Positions 1 to 9,286 are shown, counted from the stretch's first letter. The stretch is DNA of 64,000 nucleotides from Secundilactobacillus collinoides DSM 20515 = JCM 1123 (GCF_001435975.1 NZ_AYYR01000014.1:19124-83123), one strand, 5' to 3'. A program made the numbers and translations. Notes: generated by a model not told the origin, from the letters alone.

Positions 1-1
1 G

Positions 2-307
2 AACCACGTTCCTGTCATTGCCTCATTGGCGGTTGATGAAGCTCGTGTACAATCTGTCGATGGTAAGGATGTCGACGAAATTGCTGTTAACGGCGGTTTT
101 GTTGAATTTTCCGAAAACACCGCAACGATTGTTGCCGATACAGCTGAATGTCAGGACGACATCGACGTTGACCGTGCTAAGAATGCTCAGAAACGTGCTG
201 AGGCACGCATCAAAGAAGCACAACAAGCACAGGATACAGATGCCTTGAATCGTGCTGAAGTTGCACTTCGGCGAGCTGTTAATCGAATTAACGTCGCTGG
301 CAAATAA
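2..307 (+). CDS. atpC: F1Fo ATP synthase epsilon subunit, 3' part only
   Basis: This is the C-terminal part of the epsilon subunit of the F1 sector, the central-stalk subunit that couples rotation to ATP hydrolysis and synthesis and can inhibit ATPase activity. The reading frame is already open at base 2, so the gene starts outside the window. The visible 101 residues hold the end of the beta-sandwich (segment VNGGFVEFSENTATIVADTA) and the C-terminal helical hairpin (DRAKNAQKRAEARIKEAQQA followed by a second Ala/Arg-rich helix). A strong terminator follows within 20 bases, so this is the last gene of the atp operon. The following DUF1146 and murA genes are the usual neighbours in Lactobacillaceae. 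Confidence 0.93.
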   Translation, partial: NHVPVIASLAVDEARVQSVDGKDVDEIAVNGGFVEFSENTATIVADTAECQDDIDVDRAKNAQKRAEARIKEAQQAQDTDALNRAEVALRRAVNRINVAGK

Positions 308-323
308 AGTTGGCTATGATGAA

Positions 324-355
324 AGCACCCAAACCTCTGGTTTGGGTGCTTTTTT
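324..355 (+). terminator. Rho-independent terminator of the atp operon
   Basis: A 12-bp perfect stem (AGCACCCAAACC / GGTTTGGGTGCT) with a three-base loop is followed by a run of T. It sits 17 bases after the atpC stop. Confidence 0.93.
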
Positions 356-1110
356 GATAGAAGCGGCGAAAGGCGTTTACATGCTGACTTTTGCTTTCTG
401 ACATTCGTTTCTGCCCCACTTTGCCTAACAAGCGTGTTTTTGACCTTAGTTTTTTTGTAACTTGGTTGTCTGAAAAAGACCTATAATTTTTAAGCAGCCT
501 TGCTAACTTGCGGGGGTGATTTAAAAAACGGTTCAGGATTTACGCCGACTGTTCATTTAGCCTCGAAGATATGAGATTGAATGATAAAAAGGGACTTTTG
601 GAAATACAACCTGGTGAATTTAGTGTGGGAACGCAACGGTGTCACCAGGCATACTGAGGCGGCATTTTGATTTGCAGCAAAGCAATCAAAAAGATCGGTC
701 CACACAAGTGCGTCAAAAAAAACGGGTGATAATGCTATAACCAAGCCGGGTAGACCATTACAAAATAATCAAATTTCATCCCGCAAGCGTCTTTTAAAAC
801 GATTAGGTTTTACGATACTTGTACCTAACAATAACCAGATATATCAGTAGCCATTCACCAATCAGTGACAGTGAATTGGTAACTACAACTGACCGGTATA
901 GCGGTGACTTTGTGAATGAATCGTGGTCGAACGTATTGCTATCAACGTTTTAAAAATGTGCAGTCACCTCTGCGTTTCACCCTGTAGATCCGTCAAGGTC
1001 ACTATTCGCCAAATTCCAAACAATTATAAGGTTTTGTGTCGCGATTGCACGGTTCAAGTAAATTCGTAATATTACAAATGACACGTTACTAGCGACAACC
1101 CCTAGAAACT
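356..1110. other. long stretch with no recognisable gene
   Basis: About 750 bases between the atp terminator and the next promoter. No reading frame here has a ribosome binding site or a recognisable product. The longest minus-strand frame (553-744) resembles nothing I know. The only structure I see is an 8-bp inverted repeat at 610-617 / 642-649 (CCTGGTGA / TCACCAGG) and a weaker one near 852-880. It may be a decayed gene or an uncharacterised RNA locus. Confidence 0.4.
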
Positions 1111-1151
1111 ATGCTATATTTTAGGAGTAATTCAGAAAGGAAAGTTAGCTT

Positions 1152-1382
1152 ATGCGAACAATCGGGACACAGGCCCTCTTGACTCTAATCAGTCATTTTA
1201 TTTTTATCTTTGTTGCATTTTGGAGTATTCAAAAATTGCACATTGAAAATGTGATGAGGCTCTACCCCACACAGGCTCGGGTATTAATTGTTATGTTGTC
1301 TGTTGCGGTAGGATATACCTGCAGTTCTTTTTTCCTGAATTTTATTGATAATGTCCGTAACTTAATTTATATGTTTAAGTAA
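1152..1382 (+). CDS. DUF1146 family small membrane protein
   Basis: This 76-residue protein has two hydrophobic segments, about residues 7-26 and 43-64, and is a likely two-helix membrane protein. Its position directly upstream of murA and downstream of the atp operon matches the DUF1146 (YwzB-like) family of Firmicutes. The molecular function of that family is not known. The ATG at 1152 is preceded by AAAGGAA at a good distance. Nine bases separate its stop from the murA ribosome binding site region, so the two are probably cotranscribed from a promoter with TATATT near 1114-1120. Family assignment rests on context and general sequence character. Confidence 0.75.
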   Translation: MRTIGTQALLTLISHFIFIFVAFWSIQKLHIENVMRLYPTQARVLIVMLSVAVGYTCSSFFLNFIDNVRNLIYMFK

Positions 1383-1405
1383 CGAGACACGTGGAGGGAA
1401 TTAAA

Positions 1406-2710
1406 GTGGAAAAAATCATTGTGCATGGCGGAAACCGTCTGCAAGGATCTGTACATATTGAAGGCGCAAAAAATGCGGTACTACCAATATTGGCAGCATC
1501 GATCCTAGCAGAACGCGATGAAATGGTGTTAACAAACGTGCCGATTTTATCAGACGTTTATACGATGAATAATGTTTTAAAGTTTTTGAATTTGGATGTT
1601 GAGTTCGACGAAGCACACAACACAGTGCGTTTGAATGCCGCCAAGAAGCTGTCGACTCAAGCACCGTTTGAATATGTATCAAAAATGCGTGCCTCAATTG
1701 TGGTCATGGGCCCATTATTGGCTCGTTACGGACACACACGGGTTGCAATGCCAGGCGGTTGCGCGATTGGATCGCGACCAGTGGATCTGCATCTGAAGGG
1801 CTTCGAAGCCTTGGGTGCTACAATTAATCAACAGGACGGCTACATCGAAGCGAAAGCTGATCAGTTGGTAGGGACAAACATCTACTTGGACTTTCCAAGT
1901 GTCGGTGCCACCCAAAACATTATGATGGCTGCGACGTTGGCTAAGGGTACCACAGTAATTGAGAACGTTGCGCGCGAGCCGGAAATTGTCGATTTGGCAA
2001 ACGTCTTGAATAAGATGGGCGCAAAAGTTCGTGGGGCAGGCACTGAGACGATTCGTGTTGAAGGTGTGACCGCCTTACACGGCACGACACATCACGTTGT
2101 CCAAGACCGGATCGAAGCTGGGACATTCATGGTTGCTGCAGCCTTGACTCAGGGTGACATCCTTGTTAGGGATGCTATTTCTGAACACAACAAGCCCCTG
2201 ATTTCCAAACTTGAAGAGATGGGTGTTACGGTAATTGATGAAGATGCAGGCGTCCGCGTTATTGGGCCAAAGGTCTTGAAACCAACCAACGTGAAGACGA
2301 TGCCGCATCCAGGGTTTCCAACGGATATGCAACCGCAAATGTCAGTACTACAACTGGCAGCAAAGGGCACTAGTACCTTGACTGAAACTGTCTTTGAAAA
2401 TCGGTTTATGCACTTGGAAGAACTTCGACGCATGAATGCGAACTTCAAGATTGAGGGTCGCACAGTCGTTTTATATGGTCCGACGAATTTCAACGGCGCT
2501 GAAGTTGCCGCTACTGATCTTCGGGCAGCTGCCGCACTTGTCCTTGCAGGGCTGGTTGCTAACGGATACACACAAGTGACTAACTTGAAGTATTTGGATC
2601 GCGGCTACTACGATTTTCACAAAAAGCTTGCCTCATTGGGGGCTGAAATCGAACGTGTTTCAGTTCCAGAACAAGAAGAAGTTGTTTTGAAATCTAAAGC
2701 TCAAGATTAA
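1406..2710 (+). CDS. murA: UDP-N-acetylglucosamine 1-carboxyvinyltransferase
   Basis: MurA transfers enolpyruvate from PEP to UDP-GlcNAc, the first committed step of peptidoglycan synthesis, in the cytoplasm. The product is 434 residues, normal for the family. The N-terminal GAKNAVLP segment (Lys near 22, Asn near 23) and the active-site loop [11 protein letters not shown] with the catalytic Cys near residue 119 are both present; this Cys is the fosfomycin target in the family. I chose the GTG at 1406 because GGAGGG lies at 1393-1398. The in-frame GTG at 1391 overlaps that ribosome binding site and is too early. Many Lactobacillaceae carry two murA paralogs, and this is the copy beside the atp operon. 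A terminator follows. Confidence 0.95.
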   Translation: MEKIIVHGGNRLQGSVHIEGAKNAVLPILAASILAERDEMVLTNVPILSDVYTMNNVLKFLNLDVEFDEAHNTVRLNAAKKLSTQAPFEYVSKMRASIVVMGPLLARYGHTRVAMPGGCAIGSRPVDLHLKGFEALGATINQQDGYIEAKADQLVGTNIYLDFPSVGATQNIMMAATLAKGTTVIENVAREPEIVDLANVLNKMGAKVRGAGTETIRVEGVTALHGTTHHVVQDRIEAGTFMVAAALTQGDILVRDAISEHNKPLISKLEEMGVTVIDEDAGVRVIGPKVLKPTNVKTMPHPGFPTDMQPQMSVLQLAAKGTSTLTETVFENRFMHLEELRRMNANFKIEGRTVVLYGPTNFNGAEVAATDLRAAAALVLAGLVANGYTQVTNLKYLDRGYYDFHKKLASLGAEIERVSVPEQEEVVLKSKAQD

Positions 2711-2713
2711 GTA

Positions 2714-2744
2714 AAGATGGGGTTAAATTGCCCCATCTTTTTTA
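2714..2744 (+). terminator. terminator after murA
   Basis: Stem AAGATGGGG / CCCCATCTT with an eight-base loop, followed by a T run, directly after the murA stop. Confidence 0.9.
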
Positions 2745-2770
2745 TGGATACATAGTCTCGAGGTACGGGC

Positions 2771-2781
2771 TATGCTATAAT
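2771..2781 (+). promoter_or_regulatory. extended -10 promoter for mbl-yidD
   Basis: TATGCTATAAT is an extended -10 element (TGnTATAAT), 39 bases before the mbl start. The -35 region is weak. The same TATGnTATAAT form recurs upstream of ezrA, mreB and rodZ in this window. Confidence 0.7.
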
Positions 2782-2820
2782 TAACGGTTGAGATATTAAA
2801 TTCAGGAGGAATCAATTAGG

Positions 2821-3831
2821 ATGGCTAAAGATATTGGTATTGATTTAGGAACTGCCAATGTACTTATCTACGCAGTGGGTAAGGGAATTGTGTTAAACGA
2901 GCCGTCAGTGGTCGCTGTTGACACCAAGACAAACCAGGTGCTTGCGGTTGGGTCAGAAGCTTATCGCATGGTTGGCCGGACACCAAGTAATATCCGGGCA
3001 ATTCGACCATTGAAGGATGGGGTTATTTCAGATTTTGACATTACTGAGAGCATGTTATCTTACTTTATCAGTAAGTTGAATGTGAAGGGCTTTTTATCAA
3101 AGCCGAACATCATGATTTGTGCCCCAACAAACATCACTGAAATCGAGCGGCGGGCAATCATCCAAGCCGCTGAAAAATCAGGTGGTGCAAAAGTCTATCT
3201 TGAAGAAGAACCCAAAGTTGCCGCTGTTGGTGCAGGGATGGATATTTTCAAACCTCGTGGGAACATGGTTATCGATATTGGTGGTGGGACTAGTGATATT
3301 GCCGTCCTTTCGCTTGGCGATATTGTGGCCAGCAAGTCGATTCGGATCGCCGGTGACGAACTGAACGTGAACATCATTAATTACTTGAAAACCAAGCATA
3401 ATCTGCAGATTGGTGAACGTACTGCTGAAACCATTAAAATCCAAATTGGTACCGCTTATCTTGATGAGAACGACCAAGACAGTTTAGAAGTTCGCGGACG
3501 TGATTCCGTAACTGGGATGCCGCGTTCTGTGGAAATTACGGCTGAAGAGATCCGGCCAGCAATCAGTGTGGTCATGGATCAAATCGTCAACGCTGCCAAA
3601 GAAGTCCTTGAAATTGTACCGCCTGAACTAGCATCAGATATCATTGACCGCGGTATCATGCTGACCGGTGGTGGGGCTCTCTTAAAGGGCATCGATAAGC
3701 TCTTCATTGACCGCTTAAAGGTTCCGGTTGTTATTTCGGATAGTCCGTTGGATAACGTTGCCAAGGGTGCCGGGGTTTTACTGGAACACATGGACACTAA
3801 TTCGAAAAAGAGCCGTAAAGCAAATAAGTAA
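2821..3831 (+). CDS. mbl: MreB-family rod shape protein (Mbl-like)
   Basis: An actin-like ATPase of 336 residues that polymerises under the membrane and guides the elongation machinery for lateral wall synthesis. The phosphate-1 motif ([12 protein letters not shown], residues 6-17), the phosphate-2 motif ([12 protein letters not shown], near 150) and the adenosine motif ([10 protein letters not shown], near 281) are all visible. A second paralog, mreB, is found at 33712 with the mreCD genes. The place of this copy next to murA matches mbl in Bacillus. A strong GGAGG precedes the ATG. It is followed after 11 bases by yidD. The basic C-terminal tail (SKKSRKANK) is unusual but short. Confidence 0.9.
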   Translation: MAKDIGIDLGTANVLIYAVGKGIVLNEPSVVAVDTKTNQVLAVGSEAYRMVGRTPSNIRAIRPLKDGVISDFDITESMLSYFISKLNVKGFLSKPNIMICAPTNITEIERRAIIQAAEKSGGAKVYLEEEPKVAAVGAGMDIFKPRGNMVIDIGGGTSDIAVLSLGDIVASKSIRIAGDELNVNIINYLKTKHNLQIGERTAETIKIQIGTAYLDENDQDSLEVRGRDSVTGMPRSVEITAEEIRPAISVVMDQIVNAAKEVLEIVPPELASDIIDRGIMLTGGGALLKGIDKLFIDRLKVPVVISDSPLDNVAKGAGVLLEHMDTNSKKSRKANK

Positions 3832-3842
3832 GTGAGGCTGTT

Positions 3843-4118
3843 ATGAAAAAAGTGCTGATGATCATGGTCCGCGGGTATCAACGGTTTATTTCACCGTTGT
3901 TTCCGCCAACCTGTCGCTATTCGCCAACCTGTTCAAGCTATATGCTGACAGCGTTGCAAAAACACGGTGCCATCAAGGGTGCCCTGATGGGGATTGCTCG
4001 CATTTTGCGGTGCAACCCGCTGGTGCACGGTGGTTACGATCCGGTACCAGATCATTTTAGCCTGCGCCGAAATAAAAAGGCCGAAATGGCCTATATTGAA
4101 GAAATGAAATTAAAGTAG
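3843..4118 (+). CDS. yidD: membrane protein insertion efficiency factor YidD
   Basis: A 91-residue member of the YidD family, a small peripheral inner-membrane protein that helps YidC insert membrane proteins. The family signature is clear: [20 protein letters not shown] near residues 10-29, then [13 protein letters not shown] and a [20 protein letters not shown] motif with the three conserved cysteines. It lies 11 bases after mbl and is probably in the same transcript. A weak hairpin followed by a T-rich stretch (about 4116-4148) may end the operon. Confidence 0.93.
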   Translation: MKKVLMIMVRGYQRFISPLFPPTCRYSPTCSSYMLTALQKHGAIKGALMGIARILRCNPLVHGGYDPVPDHFSLRRNKKAEMAYIEEMKLK

Positions 4119-4277
4119 TCAGTAAGTTATTGGCTGCTTTCTTTTTTGTGAGTATCTTCTCATACGGTGGTGTTCAGTATTTTTCACTCCACGCTACTAG
4201 TGATTCTAAAACAGAAATGCGTTAAAATAAGGATTGTTCTATTTTAATGTGTCGTAAAACAAAATAAGGAGTTCAGT

Positions 4278-4496
4278 ATGTCCAAGAAAAATCAACCGAT
4301 CGGTGTTGCCATCGATGAAGTTCAACAGGGAGAATTAACCGTTCTCCAGGTTTCTATTAAAGATCAAGTGATCGGCATCATTAAGCCTTCAGATAAAACG
4401 TTTGAGGTCGATATTGATGGCGATCAACCGGTAAAAGTCAAGACACAGGATGACGGCATCGAATACCTCATCCAGGCCTACAATTTACACCACTAG
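4278..4496 (+). CDS. DUF2969 family protein
   Basis: A 72-residue soluble, acidic protein with alternating charged and hydrophobic residues and no membrane segment. Length, sequence character and position upstream of the rodA/ftsW-type gene match the DUF2969 family found in Lactobacillales. The role of that family is unknown. The start ATG has AAGGAG at a good distance. An AT-rich promoter with TTAAAAT lies about 50 bases upstream. It sits alone between yidD and rodA, and could be cotranscribed with neither, since rodA has its own -10 element. Confidence 0.75.
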   Translation: MSKKNQPIGVAIDEVQQGELTVLQVSIKDQVIGIIKPSDKTFEVDIDGDQPVKVKTQDDGIEYLIQAYNLHH

Positions 4497-4558
4497 GGCG
4501 TTTTCTAAAAAAGGCTTAAAAGTGCCATTCAGATAAGCGCAAACAACTAGTGAATGCT

Positions 4559-4564
4559 TATAAT
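4559..4564 (+). promoter_or_regulatory. -10 element upstream of rodA
   Basis: A perfect TATAAT lies 31 bases before the rodA start. I see no convincing -35 at 16-18 bases. Confidence 0.5.
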
Positions 4565-4594
4565 ATAAGCTGAGTGTGAAAGGAGGGGCGTGTT

Positions 4595-5800
4595 TTGGCA
4601 GAAAAGCTTCGTGAAAATAAAAACGAAGAAGAATCACGAATCGACTATGGCGTTATTTTTTGTGTTTTAATGTTAGCCATTATTGGGTTGGCCTCAATTT
4701 ATGTTGCGGCGACTCACGATTCAAGTTCAACAAACGTCACGTCAGAAATGGTTTCACAGGTTGCCTGGTACGTTATCGGGACGATTGCCGTTGTCATCAT
4801 TATGCAGTTTGACTCAGAACAATTATGGAAGGTTGCCCCGATTGCCTACTGGCTAGGGATTTTCCTCCTTGCGTCCGTGTTGGTCTTTTACAGTCGGTCG
4901 TACTACGCGTCAACGGGTGCTAAATCTTGGTTCGCCATTGGCCCGTTAACGTTTCAACCGTCTGAAGTTATGAAACCGGCCTACGTGTTGATGATGGCTC
5001 GAGTGATCAGTGATCACAACCATACGTACTATCACCACACGGCACGAACTGACTGGATGCTGATTGGTAAGATGCTGGCTTGGACGGTTCCTATTCCAAT
5101 TTTACTGAAGTTTCAAAATGACTTTGGGACGATGCTGGTGTTCTTTGCCATCTTCGCCGGGTTAGTATTAATTTCAGGTATTACGTGGAAAATCATTCTT
5201 CCAATTGGCATCGGCGCAAGCGCAATCGGTGGCAGCACGCTGATGTTAGTGGTCACAACTGGTGGGCGGCAGATCCTGGAAAAATTGGGGTTTCAAGCCT
5301 ACCAGTTCTCACGTATCGATACTTGGCTGGATCCTTCAGGTGAAACGTCAAATCAATCTTATCAATTGTGGCAAAGTATGAAAGCCATTGGTTCCGGTGG
5401 TGTGTTTGGAACTGGCTATAACGTGTCAAAAGTTTATGTGCCCGTTCGAGAATCAGATATGATTTTCTCGGTCATTGGTGAAAACTTCGGGTTTGTCGGC
5501 AGCTGTATTCTGATTCTGCTGTATTTCTTGTTGATCTACCAAATGATTCGGGTCACGTTTGATACTAAGAATGTCTTTTATGCGTATATTGCAACGGGTG
5601 TCATCATGATGATCCTGTTCCATACGTTTGAAAATATTGGGATGAACATTGGGCTCTTACCACTGACTGGTATTCCATTACCATTTGTTAGTCAAGGTGG
5701 ATCGGCATTGATTGGGAATATGATCGGGATTGGCTTAATCATGTCGATGCGTTATCATTATAAGAGTTACATGTTCAGTCGCAGTGATGAATTTGAATGA
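4595..5800 (+). CDS. rodA: SEDS peptidoglycan polymerase, RodA/FtsW type
   Basis: A multi-pass membrane protein of 401 residues of the SEDS family, glycosyltransferases that polymerise lipid II with a partner class B PBP. About ten hydrophobic segments are visible. The family hallmarks are the extracytoplasmic GAKSWFAIGPLTFQPSEVMK segment (near 110-129), the QSMKAIGSGGVFGTGY segment and the C-terminal GIPLPFVSQGGSALIGNM motif. I call RodA rather than FtsW because of the neighbours mbl and murA, but the two are hard to separate by eye. The start is the TTG at 4595, with AGGAGGGG seven bases upstream. Confidence 0.85.
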   Translation: MAEKLRENKNEEESRIDYGVIFCVLMLAIIGLASIYVAATHDSSSTNVTSEMVSQVAWYVIGTIAVVIIMQFDSEQLWKVAPIAYWLGIFLLASVLVFYSRSYYASTGAKSWFAIGPLTFQPSEVMKPAYVLMMARVISDHNHTYYHHTARTDWMLIGKMLAWTVPIPILLKFQNDFGTMLVFFAIFAGLVLISGITWKIILPIGIGASAIGGSTLMLVVTTGGRQILEKLGFQAYQFSRIDTWLDPSGETSNQSYQLWQSMKAIGSGGVFGTGYNVSKVYVPVRESDMIFSVIGENFGFVGSCILILLYFLLIYQMIRVTFDTKNVFYAYIATGVIMMILFHTFENIGMNIGLLPLTGIPLPFVSQGGSALIGNMIGIGLIMSMRYHYKSYMFSRSDEFE

Positions 5801-5860
5801 TCATCAAATTCAAAACCGATTGAAATTGTGTGTCAAAATTTAATGTTGAGGTGAAGGATA

Positions 5861-6163
5861 ATGAACGAACAAGCAACTTATTTTTGGACCAAAGAAATTA
5901 ACGGTAAGACCCGCGTGGGTTTGACTAAAGCTGGTCAAGACGAATTGGGTAGCATCAAGTTCGCACATTTACCAAAGGTTGGCGATTCAGTTAAGGCCGG
6001 CGCAACACTGATCAGTGTTGAAGCTGAAAAGGCCGTTTCTGATATCGACAGTCCCGTTAGCGGCAAGGTTGCTGCGGTTAATCCACAACTGGATAATGAC
6101 TTTGACACCTTGAACAGCGCAAGTGTCGATGATGCATGGTTAGTCGATATTCAAACGGCGTAA
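5861..6163 (+). CDS. gcvH: GcvH-like lipoyl carrier protein
   Basis: A 100-residue H-protein-like lipoyl domain. The lipoyl attachment site is readable as ISVEAEKAVSDIDSPVSG with the modified Lys at about residue 57, followed by the typical GKVAAVNPQL turn. It is shorter than the classical H protein of about 125 residues. No gcvT or gcvP is seen in this window, and lactobacilli commonly lack a full glycine cleavage system, so its role is more likely as a lipoate relay for other 2-oxoacid dehydrogenases. That last point is inference. A GAGGTGAAGG ribosome binding site precedes the ATG. It is followed by the metNIQ leader. Confidence 0.85.
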   Translation: MNEQATYFWTKEINGKTRVGLTKAGQDELGSIKFAHLPKVGDSVKAGATLISVEAEKAVSDIDSPVSGKVAAVNPQLDNDFDTLNSASVDDAWLVDIQTA

Positions 6164-6195
6164 TTTTAAAATGACAGTTTGATGATAAGTGTTGC

Positions 6196-6224
6196 TTGAC
6201 TTTTAGAATTGAGCTGAGTATACT
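6196..6224 (+). promoter_or_regulatory. promoter of the methionine T-box / metNIQ operon
   Basis: TTGACT, a 17-base spacer and TATACT, about seven bases upstream of the T-box leader. Confidence 0.85.
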
Positions 6225-6230
6225 TTTGTC

Positions 6231-6518
6231 ATTGACTTGAATTGAATAGTAAGTGGCAAGATGAGTAGGCTGGGCAACGGGCTTAGAGAGTCCTCGCAAG
6301 GTGAGAGAGGATCCCGGGTAAACGGTCGAAGATGGTCTTGCAATAACTGTGACGGTGAGTTTTTAATGAGCCGTGGCTGGTTAACGTCCACTATCGCGTT
6401 GGGTCATTTAGGTGACTCATTGAGGTTGCTGTCGCGAGACAGTGACGAACTAAGGTGGTACGCGAAACGCTTCGTCCTTAACTAGTGTTAGACTAGTTGG
6501 GCGAAGCGTTTTTTATTT
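6231..6518 (+). ncRNA. T-box leader, methionine specifier
   Basis: A T-box riboswitch that senses uncharged tRNA and controls termination before metN. The AGAGAG element is near 6285, the conserved T-box AAGGTGGTACGCG is at about 6452-6464, and the terminator stem (ACGCTTCGTCC... paired with GGGCGAAGCGT) ends in a T run at about 6509-6515. The specifier is read as ATG in the segment GAAGATGG near 6330, the same GAAn-codon-purine layout seen in the valS T-box below. The variable T-box base (TGGT) fits an A73 discriminator, as in tRNA-Met. The Met reading also agrees with the downstream genes. Confidence 0.9.
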
Positions 6519-6561
6519 TGTCACATGACAGTGTTATTTATGGAAAAGGAGGGGATATCAG

Positions 6562-7596
6562 TTGATTGAATTTAAGGACGTGTCGAAAACATTTACAACT
6601 AAGGACGGGACATTAAATGCTGTCCAACACGTTAACTTCAACATTGAGGACGGCGAGATCTACGGTGTCGTCGGGTATTCCGGAGCTGGTAAATCGACCC
6701 TTGTGCGGATGTTAAATGGGTTGGAAACACCCACCAGCGGGGCAATCGATATCAACGGCGACAAGATTTCAGAATTAAGCGGTACAGCGTTAAGAAAAAA
6801 GCGTCAAAAAATCGGCATGATCTTCCAACACTTTAACTTACTCTGGTCGCGGACGGTGATTCAAAACGTCTTGTTCCCTCTGGAAGTTGCCGGTGTCAGT
6901 AAGAAGGAACGGCGCGACAAGGCGCAACGACTGGTTGATTTGGTTGGACTGACGGGTCGGGAAAATTCGTACCCGTCAGAGCTATCCGGTGGCCAAAAAC
7001 AACGGGTCGGGGTTGCCAGAGCATTGGCCAACGATCCGGAAATCTTAATTTCAGATGAAGCAACGAGTGCACTGGATCCGCAAACAACGGATGAAGTGCT
7101 GGACCTCTTGCTGAAAATCAACAAACAGTTGAATTTGACGATTGTTTTGATCACTCATGAAATGCATGCGATCCGTAAAATTTGTGATCACGTTGCTGTG
7201 ATGGAAGAGGGAAAAGTCGTTGAACGCGGCACCGTGTTCGATGTTTTCCGTAACCCCAAGCAGGAGATTACAAAGAGGTTCGTTAACAAGGAAGTTGACC
7301 CATCACTTGCTGATACCAACATCGTGTTGGCCGATTTGATCAAGAATTATCCGCAAGGGGTTTTGATCCAACTAGTCTTCCACGGTGATCAGGCCAAGCT
7401 GCCGATTGTTTCGGAGATGATTCATAAGTATCCGGATCTTCAGGTCAGCATCATTGAAGGCAGTATCCACCAAACACAAGAGGGCGCGATCGGGTCGCTG
7501 TTCTTACAGCTGATTGGTGAACAAGAAAGCATCGATGGCGCTCAGGCGCTGTTAAAGAAGATGCGGGTAGAAACGGAGGTCATTCACCATGACTAA
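6562..7596 (+). CDS. metN: methionine ABC transporter ATP-binding protein
   Basis: The ATPase of the MetNIQ importer for methionine, cytoplasmic and membrane-associated. 344 residues: Walker A GYSGAGKSTL near 38-47, ABC signature LSGGQKQR near 141, Walker B ILISDEATSAL near 160, H-loop ITHEMH. After about residue 265 comes the C-terminal NIL-type regulatory domain (IQLVFHGDQ... IIEGSI), which binds methionine and inhibits transport in the E. coli homolog. The start is the TTG at 6562, with AAGGAGGGG at 6546-6554. The end overlaps metI by eight bases, which indicates translational coupling. Confidence 0.95.
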   Translation: MIEFKDVSKTFTTKDGTLNAVQHVNFNIEDGEIYGVVGYSGAGKSTLVRMLNGLETPTSGAIDINGDKISELSGTALRKKRQKIGMIFQHFNLLWSRTVIQNVLFPLEVAGVSKKERRDKAQRLVDLVGLTGRENSYPSELSGGQKQRVGVARALANDPEILISDEATSALDPQTTDEVLDLLLKINKQLNLTIVLITHEMHAIRKICDHVAVMEEGKVVERGTVFDVFRNPKQEITKRFVNKEVDPSLADTNIVLADLIKNYPQGVLIQLVFHGDQAKLPIVSEMIHKYPDLQVSIIEGSIHQTQEGAIGSLFLQLIGEQESIDGAQALLKKMRVETEVIHHD

Positions 7597-8272
7597 TGGG
7601 TCATACTTCGCGTTTCATACCGTTGATTGGAACAGTATGTGGGGCGCAACTTGGGAAACGATTTGGATGACCTTGGTTTCAATGGTCGTCGTTGTCATTT
7701 TGGGTATTTTGTTAGGGCTGCTGCTGTTTGAAACCGGCGACAGTAATAACTTCTTTGCCAAGGCATTGAACTGGTTAGTATCGCTGTTCGTTAACGTTTT
7801 CCGGTCAATTCCGTTTATCATTTTGATTCTGCTATTATTGCCGATCACCAAGAACCTCGTGGGTACCATCATTGGCCCCACGGCGGCTCTGCCATCGTTG
7901 ATCGTTTCAGCGGCGCCGTTTTATGCGCGGATGGTCGAGGTTGCGTTACACGAAATTGATCACGGGGTGATCGAAGCGGCTGAGGCCATGGGGGCCAGCG
8001 AGACGCAGATCATTTTAAAGGTACTGATTCCGGAAAGTATGCCGGCGCTGGTTTCTGAAGCAACTGTCACCACCATCTCGTTAATTGGGTATACCGCAAT
8101 GGCCGGTGCCATTGGGGCTGGTGGTTTAGGTAACCTGGCGTACATCGACGGGTTTGAGACCAACAATAACACCATCGTGTTAGTAGCGACCGTGATTATT
8201 GTACTCATTGTGTTTGTGTTTCAATTTATTGGGGATTTTCTTGTTCGCCGAATTGATAAGCGGACATTATAA
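7589..8272 (+). CDS. metI: methionine ABC transporter permease
   Basis: The membrane subunit of MetNIQ, 227 residues with about five transmembrane segments. The cytoplasmic EAA coupling loop is readable as EAAEAMGASETQIILKVLIP near residues 130-149. The sequence FRSIPFIILILLLLPITK near 72-89 is typical of the family. The gene overlaps the end of metN, and metQ follows after 29 bases, so all three belong to one T-box-controlled operon. Confidence 0.94.
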   Translation: MTNGSYFAFHTVDWNSMWGATWETIWMTLVSMVVVVILGILLGLLLFETGDSNNFFAKALNWLVSLFVNVFRSIPFIILILLLLPITKNLVGTIIGPTAALPSLIVSAAPFYARMVEVALHEIDHGVIEAAEAMGASETQIILKVLIPESMPALVSEATVTTISLIGYTAMAGAIGAGGLGNLAYIDGFETNNNTIVLVATVIIVLIVFVFQFIGDFLVRRIDKRTL

Positions 8273-8301
8273 AAGAAAACAACTTTTTGGGAGGAATCAT
8301 C

Positions 8302-9132
8302 ATGAAGTTATCAAGACGTGTGTTAGGTGTGTTAGGTGTTGCGGCAACCGCCGTATTGTTAGTGGGTTGTGGGAGTAAGTCTTCAAGTAAGAAGATGACC
8401 ACTTTGACTGTGGGCGCTTCACCAGTGCCGCATGCTCAAATTTTAAAACATGTTAAACCACAACTTAAAAAAGAGGGTATTAACTTAAAGATCAAAGTGT
8501 TCCAAGACTACGTAATGCCTAACAAGGCGTTAGCCGACAAGGAATTGGATGCAAACTACTTCCAACACATTCCATTCTTGAAGCAATGGAACAAGGAAAA
8601 CCACGGTACCTTAGTTAGTGCCGGCGGCGTTCATTTGGAACCAATCTCAGCTTACTCAAAGAAGTACAAGAGTTTGAAGGATGTTAAGGACGGGTCAACA
8701 ATTCTTGTCAGCAGCAACACTCCTGATTATGGCCGTGTCTTGACCATTCTGAAGGACGCTGGACTGATCAAGATCAAGAAGGGCATTGATATCACCACTG
8801 CCAACTTCTCAGATATTACCTCGAACCCGCGTCATCTGAAGTTCAAGCACAGTTACGAACCTAAGTTGATGCCTACCATCTACAAGCAGGGTGAAGGCGA
8901 CGTTGTCTTTATTAACGCTAACTATGCCGTTCAATCCGGTTTGGATCCCCGGAAAGATGCCATTGCAACTGAAAAGAAGTCATCACCGTACGTCAACGTT
9001 GTTGCTGTCCGGAAGGGTGACCAGAACAAGCCGGCCATCAAGAAGTTGATGAAGGCTTTGCAATCTAAGTCTACTCAAAAGTGGATCTACAAGCACTACA
9101 AGGGTGCCGTTTTACCTGCTAAGGCATACTAG
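8302..9132 (+). CDS. metQ: methionine-binding lipoprotein of the NlpA/MetQ family
   Basis: The substrate-binding lipoprotein of the methionine transporter, 276 residues, anchored on the outer face of the membrane. The signal peptide ends in a lipobox LVGC with the lipidated Cys at residue 23. The mature part has typical family segments such as KVFQDYVMPNKALADKELDA and ANYFQHIPFLKQW. The ATG at 8302 is preferred: GGGAGGA lies just upstream at 8289-8295, and the earlier in-frame TTG at 8287 overlaps it. A strong terminator follows after about 105 bases. Confidence 0.94.
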   Translation: MKLSRRVLGVLGVAATAVLLVGCGSKSSSKKMTTLTVGASPVPHAQILKHVKPQLKKEGINLKIKVFQDYVMPNKALADKELDANYFQHIPFLKQWNKENHGTLVSAGGVHLEPISAYSKKYKSLKDVKDGSTILVSSNTPDYGRVLTILKDAGLIKIKKGIDITTANFSDITSNPRHLKFKHSYEPKLMPTIYKQGEGDVVFINANYAVQSGLDPRKDAIATEKKSSPYVNVVAVRKGDQNKPAIKKLMKALQSKSTQKWIYKHYKGAVLPAKAY

Positions 9133-9236
9133 AGACTAAGGTCAGGCAAATGAAGTACTAAAGAGGCTGGGTAATAAGGCTATGTGCCTATGAACGGGCA
9201 ACAAACGACCGCTCCCAACCATAAAAGAACCATGTA

Positions 9237-9286
9237 AGTTCCCACCTGAAAACCCAAATTTGGGCTTTCAGGTGGGAACTTTTTTT
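9237..9286 (+). terminator. strong terminator of the metNIQ operon
   Basis: A long stem (AGTTCCCACCTGAAA... / ...TTTCAGGTGGGAACT) followed by seven T. Between the metQ stop and this hairpin is a GC-rich segment with a GGCTGGG / CCCAACC pairing (9169-9220) of unknown role. Confidence 0.93.

Noticed and set aside
553..744. 63-residue minus-strand frame in the gap after atpC
   Set aside because: No ribosome binding site and no resemblance to a known protein; kept only as part of the gene-free stretch.
6261..6485. 74-residue frame in front of metN
   Set aside because: It is the T-box leader read as protein.
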